Origin: Liolophura sinensis
Taxonomy: Eukaryota > Mollusca > Polyplacophora > Chitonida > Chitonidae
Length of the DNA stretch: 64,000 nt
Assembly: GCF_032854445.1 (NCBI RefSeq)
Contig: NC_088302.1
Span: 7,869,338-7,933,337 of the forward strand
Direction: 5' to 3'
How positions within the stretch are numbered: the stretch's first letter is position 1; the number at the start of each line of letters is the position of its first letter. Made by a program: the position numbers and the translations under genes. Of the stretch, positions 1 to 13,500 are shown in pieces. Under the pieces are notes generated by a model. It ran no database searches. It had not been told where the DNA came from and saw only the letters and a list, made by a program, of their open reading frames with translations.

Positions 1-533
1 ATTTTTATGTCATCTTATTGGCAGGTTCCTTTTGCTAAATCAATGTTTTCACGACGCCAGAGTATAGGCTGTACACTCAAATTCAACTCTGCCTGGTTTG
101 GCTGTGGCTGAAGTCCGTAACATGCACCTGGGAAAAGAGTGGTGCTGTATCCCGTGGTACTGTGGAATCATGTAATCGAGAAATATTTTTAAAAAATTGT
201 GTTGCAATAAGCATCAATCAAATAACTGATCAAAATAGTTCAGTCAAATAACACTTGGTTTCCTTCCTTACCGCTGTGAGCGGACTCCATCACAAATTTG
301 GCGAGTAACGCAAGTGTATCGCTACGGATCTGATGAAGTCTGCATGCCTGATACTGATAGCTCCATTTCGCAGCAGGATATATTTACACTGTACGTAGAT
401 CAATGGACAGAGGTAGGTAAACTCACATGTAAACTGGAGTTTATCCAGAAAGAACTCTTGCCTACGGTCTTGTTAGTTTAAACCATAGTACCCTTGACCA
501 ATAAGGTTGAGTGGTCAAACCGTGCTTACCTGC

Positions 534-872
534 CCCATTAGCACAGTCGGTAGAGCGTCTGCATCAGGAGCGGTAGGTTCAGGTTCAATCCCGGGACGGG
601 TCACACCTAAGACCTTGGAAAAGAGGAGGTTGTAATTTCCTTGCTTGGCATTCAGAATTAAAGGGTTAGTGCCAAGACCTGTATCAGTATAATGGCTCAG
701 GCGAGGCGGCTTACTTGCCTTCGGTAAGTGGTCTCAGTGAAGCAACACTAGATAAAAGAGCGGTGCAAATCCATTCTGCAACAAGGAGGCATATTACATA
801 CACTCTACGGACTCCTTCGTCGTCATATGACTGAAAAATTGTTAAGTACGACGTTACACCCCAAGCACACTC
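534..872 (+). mobile_element. tRNA-headed SINE, family B, near full length
   Basis: The left end looks like a tRNA, with an A-box-like segment (AGTCGGTAGAGCG) and a B-box-like GGTTCAATCCC at tRNA spacing. A body follows with 'cacacctaagacctt', 'tcagtataatggctcagg' and 'cttgccttcggtaag', then a tail 'gactccttcgtcgtcatatg'. The same order recurs at 32432-32758 (minus), 37771-38027 and 53717-54058, which makes it a dispersed family. It lies downstream of MRPL24. Confidence 0.8.
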
Positions 873-1221
873 GCTGGAACCCTGCTGAAGCTGTTTTTGC
901 TACGGCCCCTCGTCCCGAGGTTTGTCAGGATCAGGCATAGATCCTTGAGCATCATGTCAACACTGATCAAACAATCTCTTTCAATACAACTGATCTTTAG
1001 TAGCTCCTTGCTTGAACAATCTGAAGCAAACCCAGAGGCAATTCGGGAGAAAAGTCCAGCAGAAGCATTGTAATTGGATAAAAATAACAGAAATTTTTAG
1101 TACAGACCTAGCGAACCTGACCATTCACACTGCATGATTCTTAATCAATACAATGTCCTCTCATCGTTCGGACATATTTTAATATCATTATTTTCACTAA
1201 CAACAAAATACAAAACAGTTA

Positions 1222-1551
1222 TTTATTTTTTTATTCCTGGAAAGTGGAGGACACATTTTCAACACCGTATCCGTGCATCTAAAAGAAATAATGTCATGGC
1301 GAGTACCATATAATGTCCTGGTCATAAAATACCCAAGAATCTGAATAGAAGCACTGGTCAAACATTCCCCTCCATGTAGACAACTATGCCATCCGTGTTC
1401 ACGGCCAACACAATAACAGTCAGAATGGACTAAACAAATGATGTATCTATAGATGGTTTGGATGACAAGAACCCAACAGGGCCAGACTGTTTCTTTCCTA
1501 CACAAACACACGCCATGATTGTGAGACGTCCCTTCGTCTATACTATCCTCA
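1222..1551 (-). other. MRPL24: MRPL24 3' UTR with candidate poly(A) signal
   Basis: On the minus strand an AATAAA hexamer lies at 1227-1222, about 325 bases past the MRPL24 stop codon. The intervening sequence has no convincing coding content. The UTR end is inferred from this hexamer alone. Confidence 0.45.
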
Positions 1552-4500
1552 TCAGTACCAGAACGTCGGAGCAGGTTTACGCTCTTCCTTGATGCCAAAC
1601 TTCTCCATTATATCTGCTTCAAAGCTGCACAGTTTAGGCTCATAGGTTATCTTCTTTAGCACTTTAGCTGTTGTGTCTTTTGCCTCATTCTCTGAAATTT
1701 CAATGAACACTTACACAGTGAAATCCTGACAAAATAATGTTTTACATTGGTTTTTAGATAACACCGATGTTAGTGCAGATAACTAAACAACTCTTCAGAT
1801 GAGATAATACTTTTCTGTTTCAAGCATTAATAGGAATATAAGATTGGACTTGATACAGTAAGGGTAAACATTGGGAAGGGAGTGTTTTCAACATCTCAGC
1901 TAAATGTAAGTATTTTCAAAATTTTACGGTGCGAAATATAAAGTAACATTTTAATTCTGAATTGTCAAAATTTAAATCCTGAGTTATAAAGACTCTTCGC
2001 AGATCGTATTACAATAATTTGTCATGTAAAATTCCTGTATAAATCTTTATTTTCTCCCCTTACAGCTGCTATACATACATACGGTTTACTCCCTTTATAA
2101 TGCTGGCCGCTGTCACATTAGAGAACTATTCTTGAGTACACCACACCAATCAAATTATTTAATTTATTTATCATCATAATAATACAGGCCTCCATATTCT
2201 CCACATTGTTTATCCTCCATAAACAGCACCTGGGTCAAAATTCTACAAGGGCACCCTTCGACAGCATCAACAAAAATACATGGAGAATTTGCAAAAAAAA
2301 AATAGGCGGGTAAAGTTATGACGTGGATATGAACTCTCACCAACATATTTTTTCTGATTGATGAAGTCTTCCTCCACGACCTCTGATAATTGTGAGAAGG
2401 GAATGATGCGTCCAGTCCGTGTTGACACCCTCACTCTATACCCTGTCTCTGTGTACCTCCACTCTATAGTCGTCGCTTGACTGGGTGTGAGAAAATATAA
2501 CATACTTTTGAACACCACATGACACAAGCTGTGAGTTCAGCTGTGAAACCAATGGGCTTCCATTTGGACCCGATAATGGTATGAAGTCAAGGTCTATGAA
2601 GTTAATTTTCCAAGACATTATGTTCTTTCCCAGCAGATGATGATGATGACATGTATTGCAGATCAGTAACTTTAACGTTCCTATCTCCCCCTCCCCCCTC
2701 CCCCCCCCCCCCCAAGAACCAAGAGACACAAAGCACCATGATATAATAGTATAAATGAAACGTAGGATCCTCAAGGATGGTCTAGTTAAGGGCAGTTCTC
2801 ATCCATACAAATGTTCCAGATATGCATGTACGCCGATCACTTTGATGACTGGGAGAGCTGTACCTGGAAACAGTCATGCCCCTGGCACCAACTCACATTG
2901 ACATAGCAAACTACATGTCCAGCTGATAATAATACTGCTTTGACGTAAGAGCACCCCGAAATCTTACAAGCTACAGTACAATTATTTAATATCTTAAGTA
3001 AAGTTATTGTTTATTCCACTCAGACTTGAGAGCTACACTTCTAACTGAAGCCACTGCTGTTCAATACCTGTATCTGTCCATGTATAATCTCACTAGCTGT
3101 CAATAACTATACTTAACCTATTTCCTCCATCTTTTCAGCTGTCAATAACTATACTTAACCTATTTCCTCCATCTTTTCAAGTATGAAGGAGCAATTTTCA
3201 GTGATATTTATGCACCTTTTTCATTTGCTTTCGAAGACAAAACTACATTGCTTGGATTGACCAATTTCAGGACTTCACAAAAAGAATAACTTTATCAGTC
3301 TTCCCAGAATAGTGTTCTCAGTATGTGCTTGAATAAACACCTTGCAAATATTCAAAAAGGTTGAAGAATTACAGTATAGCTTTGATTTTGCACATGGGGT
3401 GATTTCTTCGTCTTCCTTTTCTGCATAATGCCAACTGATACTAGTATCCAATTATATACTATGGCTTAGTCACATCAGTATCAAGGTATATCAATCTAAG
3501 AAACTGTATACACCTTATATTACAACAATGCCTTCAATACAATAACCATTGCGTGTGTGGTAAATCTGAGTGGATACCTGACGCCCACTATCTACAAAAT
3601 ATATGACAAAGAGGTGATGGCCAAATTCCAAGTGCACATACTTGTCTGATGGATCAACAAGGGCCACTTCTGTTGTTACTAACAATGGCTTCTCAATCTT
3701 CATCATCTGTCCAGGATTGGTGGCTGTCTTGTTCACCCACTCATATTTCTGTCAACAATCAATGCCCATCAAAGCCAATTGTTATTTATTTATTCATTTG
3801 ATTGGTGTTTTATGATGTGCTCAAGAATATTTCACTTATACAACGGCGGCCAGCATTATGATGGGAGGAAACTGAGCAGAGCCAGGGGGAAACCCACAAC
3901 CAAGTTGGTGGCAGACCTTCCCACATATGGTCGGAGGGGAAGCCAGCCTGAGCTGGACTTAAACTCATAGCGACCACGTTGGTGAGAGGCTCCTGGGTCA
4001 TTGCGCCACGCTGGAGTGCTAACCCACATGGCCACAGAAGCCCCAAAATCCATCATCACAGCAAGCTAATTTCACACCGTAAAGTACAGAAGAAGTTTTT
4101 GGGGCCATCTACAGCTCATTCAGTAACAGTGGTGTTAACACATCTGACTGGCCTATGGCTTTGACTAATGAGGTATCAGGCTTGAATCTAGCTCTGACTA
4201 AAACACAGAATTGAGTTAGTCAAAGATTGAAACAATAAATGGGACCACGTTAATACTTCCAGATATTCACTCCTTTAAAATTTGACACTCTCTGGAAATA
4301 GAGTTATTATAAATAGGTTGTATACCTGACAATTCAGCATTAGCTCGCCTTCTGCTGAGTTGGGAGACGGCTTTGGTGACCTAATGGTTGCCCGCAATTC
4401 ATGTCCAGAAATCAGCTTAACACAAGTGTTTTAGTAAATCTGAATCTCCAATGTACATAGTTTGATCTTAGAAAGCCAAGAAATTTTGGAAATTTCACAT

Positions 4501-7500
4501 GAACATCACCGATATTACCAAAACAAGTTCAGCAGCGTGTCTTTATCCTTAACTCAAGCTTATAACACTAGCAGCGTGTTGTATTTGTCTACTCAAGATA
4601 AAACTGTCAATTTACTTACGCAGTTGAGACCTTCCACAAAACACCAGTTCCTCTCTTTGATCACAGAGTTGACCTGTCCAATTTTCCCCTTGTCTCGCCC
4701 AACCAGAACTTCTACCTGCAACACAAAATTGTGTATACTAAAAGTAGGACAAATACACATGTATCATTGATTAAGCATCTAACATGGTTAACATATACAC
4801 ATAAGTTAAAGAACAAGGAATAGAAGACCACAGCCAGCTACATCTAGCATGATTCAAGCAAACCCATCTTCACCATTTCTTACACAGGCCCCTTACATAA
4901 GTGGTAGACCCCATGCATAAGTGGTATGCACCATATCTAACTTAGCCATTTCATTGGTTAGCTCAGGTTCCAGAGTATTTCATGAAACACAAACCAATCA
5001 GTTATTGTGTAGGGCAACTTACAAATGCATATGTGTACATGTACATCTTTATAGGGATATGGTTGCTACTTGGTTGAAGCAAAAAAAGACAACAGTTTAT
5101 TGGCTATTTTAGATGTTAACATTCCTTTCCAGATTAAATTACAGCCAAACTATGATGTCTCATTGAAGTATGACAGCCTCAGTGTCACATGTACATGTAC
5201 CTGGTGCTGACTAGCTATAGCCTTGTGTTGAAGACACCAGACAGAACACCATCACAGACATGACACCCCTACCAGCCAGAGTATTCTGCCAGACATTGTG
5301 TCAATTAGTTGTTAGGCTTTCTCCTAAATGCTACATAACCATAATTATACACTATCTGAAACCTTGACATATCAACTTTGGATATCCAAACAGGCAATAT
5401 TTCAAATGTTTGTTACCCCGAAAATGTCTCAATCTCAAAGACTTTCAATCTTAATATGTCGCTAGGGCCCATTTCCACAACACCCCAGGTATCCATTTCC
5501 GCCAGAAATGATTTTGTCTATATTAAAATATCACAAAGCCTTTAAGTTTATGAGTTACGAAACATAAATGTGAAAAGTTTTGTGTAAGTGCTCCCAAGAA
5601 TGCTGCCTTATAAGATGAGCATACTATAGCTTACTCTCATTCTTCTAATTTTTCAGACATGTGGTCTGCTCTTTTACCCAATATGCACATAATTGTAACC
5701 GGAATATTCAGTTTCTTTTTTTTTCACATGGTTAGTCCATCCAATGAACAACATCTTACTTTACATTCATATCTTTAGTTTTCCACAAAACCTAAGAGAG
5801 AAATGTAATGCTTTCAGCACTGCTAATATCTGTTCAAAAAATTAGAAGAATTAGGGCATTTAAATCTAAACTAAAGCACAATGAATAAACAATCTTTAAT
5901 GCAATGAAATTTCAAAATTTTATTCCTTCAAAAAAAAACTCACAAAATCCAGGGTACAATGTAAGGATTACCTGAAATGCCACTTCAGTTATTTTAACAT
6001 TTTTACGAAACAACAGACTTTACCCAACAAATTTTGCTGCTGAAGTGACATAAAGGTATGGTTTCAAAAACTTCAAATTGCATACCTGTTAACAAATGCA
6101 TAAAATGCCACATTTCATTATTGCACAACATGCATGAGTAACTCAAGAATTCTAAAACAATCATTTTACAAAATCTTATTCAAGCAGCTGTGTCAATATT
6201 TTCAAGAGTGAGTTTTATTTCCTGCAAATTGTTTTATTAATGAAAGACAAAACACTTTACAATTCTGCACAGAATAAGTATCCTGTCCCCAGTATGAAAT
6301 TACATCTTCAGGAACAATAAACAAAGCAAATTATTCATCATAAATTTAATCGTAATTTTAGTAACACAAATGTCCATTATCTTTGGATATTACTAACTAT
6401 TTTAGTCAAAAGGTTAAGTTGCACACAGGTTTAACAGAAATATTATCAAAATTTCTGGTCATGGGTCCGTATCCACATTTCAACATGCTATCATAATATT
6501 TCTGATTTTTTTTAAGCACCTTTGATTTACACAAAGAAATCTCAAATGTCACAAATATATCCAAATAGTTTGCAGACTAAATAACCTGTAAAATTAAATG
6601 CATGTTCCTTCTTTCACTGATGTCCCCAACAAATTACAAACTGACATATATTTTATGTTTTTGATTGATGTTTTATGCTGTACTCAATAATATTTTTTAC
6701 AGCATCCTGCATTATGGTGAGAGGAACTGGGCAGCTTCTGGTGGAATCCCAAACCCATGACTCTCCGCAGGTTGCTGACAGACCTTCCCAAGCATGAGTG
6801 GAGAGAAGGCCTGCTTGAGCTGGACTGGAACCAGCTTTTGTGAGATGGATCATTGCGCCACAATACATGCACCAACTTTTGACTCCAGATGTCAAAGTTA
6901 CTGTTTCCAAAATTGATTATCCAGAATGATTCGAAAACATCCCAAACTTCAAGCCTTAAAGTCTTCAAAATCATATGAAAAAGGTGTATAAATTGCACTT
7001 AACGTTGCTCTGCTACATACAACAGGGTTGATGAATTAGAGAAGTGTATGTATGTTAATATTTACACTTGTATAATCCCGTTAGACATGGTTAACAAAAT
7101 AATTCTGCATGGATGAAAAACATTAGGTGAGGATGTACAATAGAAAAAGATCAGTCATGTGAAGGCATGAGAAAAATACAGCATACAAAACAAACATGAG
7201 GCAGGCAAAGAGGATAATTGTCCAGTTCAACATGTAAAAGTTTAGTCTAACAGAAATGGCTCGGAAAAATTAAATGCTTAAAATGCATTTTAACTGACCA
7301 GTTTCCAGAAGAACATTTTGTACAACTGCAACTTAATATTGTAACGTTAACAAACAAGAATTATAGCTAATATTTACAAAACTAGTCTTACAAAGTCTAC
7401 AAACATGTTTTAGCTTTCAAACCAAATCAAATAACTAAATCAAACTAAGTTCAGAATGACACTATGTTATTCATTGTCAAATTTGGCTAATTTTAACACA

Positions 7501-10500
7501 AAATATTTATTTAAAAATTTTAATCAGTCATGGCAAAGTATTGACTGCTTAAATGTCTGATGATGTAATCTTTGACGAATACATGTATTTATTTACTTAT
7601 TTAATTGGTGTTTTACACTGCACTCACAAATATGTGACTTATACTATGGCAGCCAGCATTTTGGTGGGAGGAAACCGAGCTTGATTGTGAATATAAATGC
7701 TTGTGTTTCTAATACCAATTACAACACTGAAGGCTACATATGGTTTATCTGTTTAAATTAGCATTGCTAATTCTGTGAAAGAGCATCTTTATCAACTATT
7801 GATTGACTGATTGATTGATTTATTTGATTGGTGTTTTACGCCATACTAAAGAATATCAACTACTGACAAATCCCACAGATGATATTTAAGCTGCAATAAG
7901 GAATAAACAACATCTTCACACATCACTGAGGAACAAAGATGAATACCTTTATATCAGATGGTATTAATGGAAATGTGTCTTATGTATTTGAAATGGCCTT
8001 GCATTTAATTTTGAGATGCTCAGTTACAGATAAAGTTTATTTTCTTATTTATTTAATTTGTGTGACACCGGCCAGCATTACAGTGGGATTAAATCAGGCA
8101 GAGCCCGGTGGGAAACCCACGACCATCCGCAGGTTACGAAAAAGTTACAGATAAAGCACTTCATAAGCGCAAGCTGTAAGCTTTGATCAGAAGTTATATT
8201 TTGTTTCATAAAACCACAAATTTAATGAAAATGTACTGATTGTAACATTACAATCTGTCTTGTAACACTGACATACCCAACTCGTGTAACTTTCGAAACC
8301 TCTGACGCACATACATTAAATAATCCACACATCTGAAATGTACCTGGAATGGGGGGGGGATGCTCTGGCTAGCAAGGGAGCTAACTCTACCAAACCTTCT
8401 GCAACACACCTGCCTTCCCCATCAATAAATTGATGTAGGCCTACTCGGGCACCTTGTAACTGGGTAATAGAGACCAATTTATGCCTTCTTTAGTGAGACT
8501 TTGGCTCGAGCCAAACCTTTAGTGATCAACTGTTTGAATGTTTGGGCTTGCTTGTCAGGAATACAAAAGTCGGGACCAAAAATATAATCCTGACCACCAG
8601 TTTTCAGGTAACACAGTACAGGTAAAAGTAAAGTAAGACTTTTTACATCTCCCAGTGCATTGCATTGACATCACATCAAAGACATTACTGAACAATGTTA
8701 CAGAACTGATATGTTGTCACATTGAAGACAAAAGCTAGGCTACAATCAGTTTTTGACGTAAAAATAGCTTGTGGTCACATAATGGAACTAAAAATATGCC
8801 TACTCCCCAGTGACCACCTAAATGTTAGATTTCAACTCCACATATCTACATGTATAGGCCTATCTGGCATATCCGAAGGCATGTTTGTTGAGGAAGGTTT
8901 GCAGAACAGCCAATTGCCAGTCAGAAGCCCACTAATGTAACACTACACTACGGTTTGTCTGTAACTGTACACATGCTGCCGTGCGAGCTATCCACCATTG
9001 TACAACAACAACACACAGAGTATAGTACGCCTACCGGGTACATCATTTCTTCTTACAGAAACTGATTGTCATGCAAAACTCAATCATGCGTCACTTTTAC
9101 AGAAGATACTTCACACAGTTGTGGAATTACTGGGGGAACTGTGTTACCATGGAAACAGTTGACATTATATCACCTGGGATACAATATGAGACAACATCCC
9201 AGATATTACCTACATGTACATGTAGCTCCGCCACAATCATTACTTTGGTAAGGCGAACTAAGAAAGTACTTGATTTTCTTCTGTACAATTATATCGAAAT
9301 CCCACATGGTTACCAGTTTTCATTAGCACATTTACAATTAAAATCATACCTTCATATGGCAACTACTTAGCAAAATTAAAATAAATAAAACATGTTGCAA
9401 TAGTTTTATGACTCTTGATGATATGTGACATAAGGCATTTTTGAGTTGGCATCACAGAAATATTTCGAGTATTTTTGCAAGAATATCCTTTTCTCACTTA
9501 AATTTCACAAGAGGTAGAGGTTTCACACTTACAGAAAGTAATCCTGTCTGGCATGTCCACCAATTGGTCATACATGCCATCACAGACACTTAACATACAA
9601 CTTTGGAATTAAATTTCCTTGTAACTTTTTTAGCAAATGGTGCAACTTTCTTGGCAACATAACTTCTGATAAAAACAAAACAAGAAAATGGAATAAAATA
9701 AGTTTTGTGAGACTGATCCAAAACATCTTTGCTAGATACGTACATGTACTATCCATTACTTCCCTTCAGGATAGAGTGTATGACTACTTGTGCACTCTCA
9801 ACAATAAATGGCAGTGTCCAACATTTCTTTGATTAAAAGAAACATTAAAACAGTAAAAAAAAGAAAGATAATTAAGTGTGCGAGTGGTTCTGAATGCCAT
9901 ATTTTCGTTTTTTACTCTGAACATTCACATTTTCCAGCGGGCATCTAGATCAGGTTCACAAGGCATACTAACATAACTTTAACAATAATACTGGCATGTG
10001 TATACATGTATACACAGTAAAGCATATCACAAAGTTGGAGAATATCTGGAAACAAGAGACGTGAACGATCTTTGACAATTTGAATGGTTAAATGAGAGTT
10101 TCAACAGACATGCAATACATTTGTCCAGAACAGTGACAGTTAGCTCCGCCTCTTGGTCACTGTGTTTTTGGGAAGTGGGGGGGGGGGGGGGGGGAGGCAA
10201 TTATTCACTGTGGCTAGAAAAGACACATGCAGGCAGCTGACTGCTGGCTTTGTGAACACTTAGAGACTGGAAGCATGTATTATTCTTTCTTTCTAATTCA
10301 ATTACAGCAAAATCTTTGCTTCGTGGAAATGCTATGTTATAAAGGCAGCCTGTATCACACTAGCCTCTGCTGCAGTAAATCTGTGATGGAACAGTGAACT
10401 ATTGCATTTGAGATTTGAGGCCAAATGCAGTACTCCAATGTAAGACAATCTGACAAGACCTGTGGTACTGTTGGGGAATACATATTCAGTCTTATGATGG

Positions 10501-13500
10501 TTAAATCACTTTAAGCGACCTTTAACGATATCCCTTAGGCAAATATTAACAAAAGATGACTGTTGCTAATTCATTACCTAGTACGCCCATGTACATGCTA
10601 CAACCATTTGGAAAACAGCTGAGGTACAAGATAAACAAAATATCCTCGCATATAACATGGACTTCATAAAAGCAGTTTGTCAATATGCCCTCGGTTCTTG
10701 CCTTTCTCAATTTCAAAATTAAAATTAAATTCATACTGCCTTCTTATAAATAGTGAGGTATGTACATGTACTTCTATGTACATAAACTTGATAAAGAAAA
10801 CAAATTATTGAAACGTTATGGCAGAAATTGTGAGGTTTATCCATTGCTACAGGACATACCATCATGTACAATGTACATACCTACACTTAAGCCCTGCCTC
10901 ATGCAAAAAAAAAAAAAAAATGAACTTGGACCGAGTTAGAAAGATGATTTTGAAAAACTGAACATTTACATAATTTATATGAGCTTGTTCTGAATTGTCT
11001 TTACAGAATCAGAAAGCATAAAACTACAGCAGAAAAATTCAAGAAAGATAAGTACTAACATTTGTGAGGATTTTTTCCAACATCAGGGTCCTTTTGACAG
11101 ACAGCATCAGAAAGACATATAGTGAGGAAAATAGTAACTACACTGTAATTTTAACTTGAAAATAATTTATAAAAGAAATGATGACAGTACATATACACTG
11201 GGAAAAAATATGACTACTGAGATCACTTTTATTGGGAAAACTATAATAAAATACGTATCACTGTGTAAATCTAGTACACATGTATGCTACATCAATCACA
11301 AAGACAAACGTTAAAGCCACAGATATCACCAGATCTTGGTTTACCCTTAGCCATTTCAATTGTTGAAACTGTTGTTCAAATTAATTTTGATCAAGACACT
11401 CTTTAAAAAAATGTAAAAACAGACACAAATGGAGTGGAAAAAAGTCCAATTCACAGGCAGAAAAGTTGTTTGATGGTCAAGTCTGGTGTGTCAGGTGAAC
11501 TTAGCAGTGTTCTGGTCAAGATTTACTTCACTTCAACTCCCATTATGGGTTCATAGCACCATCAGAAAGTTATGTCCTGATCTGACTAGTTTATTGCTCT
11601 TGGAGAAACCATATTTGAAAAAAAAATGTCAGTTTTGAAATAAACACCACTTTTGAATTAAGTTCCTCTTCTGACAAAACACATTACCAGTTTTATTATA
11701 ATCCTGACGACTACCTTTGGAATAAAAACAGATCATCGCTGGAAAAAACATTGACCAGTGGTGTTTTTTTTTTTGTTTTTTTGTTTGTTAAATTGGCAAA
11801 TATTTATTTCAAAGTGGAACATATTTCAAAATTAGTCAATTCTTATTTCAAAGGTGTTTTTGTTTCCAAACTGACATTTACTTCAGACATGGATATAGCT
11901 CTACAGCAAATCACTGACACCTGCCATTTGTTACCTCCATGATCATGATTTTGCTAAAGAGTTATCATAACATTTGCAATACAGATGAGGAAAATGAAGA
12001 CTAACAGGACATGTACACAACTGGGTACTCATACATGTAGGTCCAGGGAGCATAGGACTGTGTAAAGGTACATGTATCTTCTGATGCAAGAATGTACTGG
12101 TCACGTATGACCAGGGCATGCTACAGTTCAAGTGGATTGTACCATCTGACTAAAGTCGTACACCTGTTCAACGAAAAAGTGAACACACTGTGACCAAGAA
12201 TGTACTAATGACTGGTCACATATGACAAGGGCATGCTACAGTTCAAGTGGATGGTACCATCTGACTAAAGTCGTACAACTGTTCAATGAAAAAGTGAACA
12301 CACTGTGACCAAGAATGTACTAATGACTGGTCACGTATGACCAGGGCATGCTACAGTTCAAGTGGATGGTACCATCTGACTAAAGTCGTACACCTGTTCA
12401 ACGAAAAAGTGAACACACTGTGACCAAGAATGTACTAATGACTGGTCACATTTGACCAGGGCATGCTACAGTTCAAGTGGATGGTACCATCTGACTAAAG
12501 TCGTACAACTGTTCAATGAAAAAGTGAACACACAGTGAATAAGAAATGACTTTATAAAGGCATCAATCAGATCATATCTAAGACAACTATTGTTATAACT
12601 GGACCTGTCTCCAACATGTACTCAGGAGACAATGACAATGTGTGATACCAAACTGGAGAACACCTTTTAAACCTGACATTATCAGATTATCACATTATCA
12701 AAAAAACTAACATCACTGCAAAAATACCAGTTCTCAATGACACCCTGCCCTCATAGCAACAATTAACCCTGGAAGATAGATTAACGGATTAAGACTTTCA
12801 GTGGAAGTCTGGCCTTTCTGGGTAGGTACATCCATAATGTTGAATCACAACCCTTGAGGCATAGCTTGCACATCGTAGACAGTCCGCCAGTGGTTTGCCC
12901 TGGACAAACTGTGACAGGAAGCCCCCCGCAAATGCATCCCCACAACCATTGGTGTCCTTGACCAATGCTGAGTCCACAGGAGTCACCGGATGCTCCTCCA
13001 CCACACCATCATGTGCAACAATCGTGGGTTCTCTCCCCTGCGTAATAACCACTATGCGTTTCCTCTTGGAATTTGCCTTGCGCCATGCACTGGTTTTGAG
13101 AGCAATTTCGGAAACATCTGAGGTCCTCATGTTGGCTTCTTCTCCAAGCTTCATGGCCTCATCACCATTGCCAAACAAGACGTCAATGTAAGGCAATAAG
13201 TCAAGATCGTCCCTTACAAAGTCTTTAATGAGGTAGGTAGCATGCAGATTCATGGCTATGGCTTTGTTCGAGTCAGCTGCATGCTCAACAATGGACTTAA
13301 TGGCCGCTGGACAAACAGGTAACACATAACCTCCAATGTAGAAGAAACTGGCTCTCTCTATATGGATCCAAACATCAGGGCGTCTGATGAACTCCAGATC
13401 CAACAGTTTTGCTGCCCCCAGTTTGGAGACTAGGGATCTATGCTGGCTTGTGATCACTGCCCCGCAAACGCCTGTGTCCGCACCGGGCAAAACCTCATAC

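Larger units (their letters stand above)
4716..12086. other. Left part of MRPL24 coding intron 1: AT-rich, no gene seen
   Basis: About 7.4 kb of intron downstream of ADK on the minus strand. Besides SINE fragments (listed separately) I see only simple sequence: a G run of about 20 bases near 10168-10193, A runs near 10905-10920 and an imperfect T/G run near 11765. All open frames are short and lack family motifs or flanking splice sites of coding type. Confidence 0.7.

Noticed and set aside
537-612. Possible tRNA gene
   Set aside because: It has A- and B-box-like motifs, but the arms do not form a clean cloverleaf by eye and the sequence continues into the family B SINE body. It is the SINE head.
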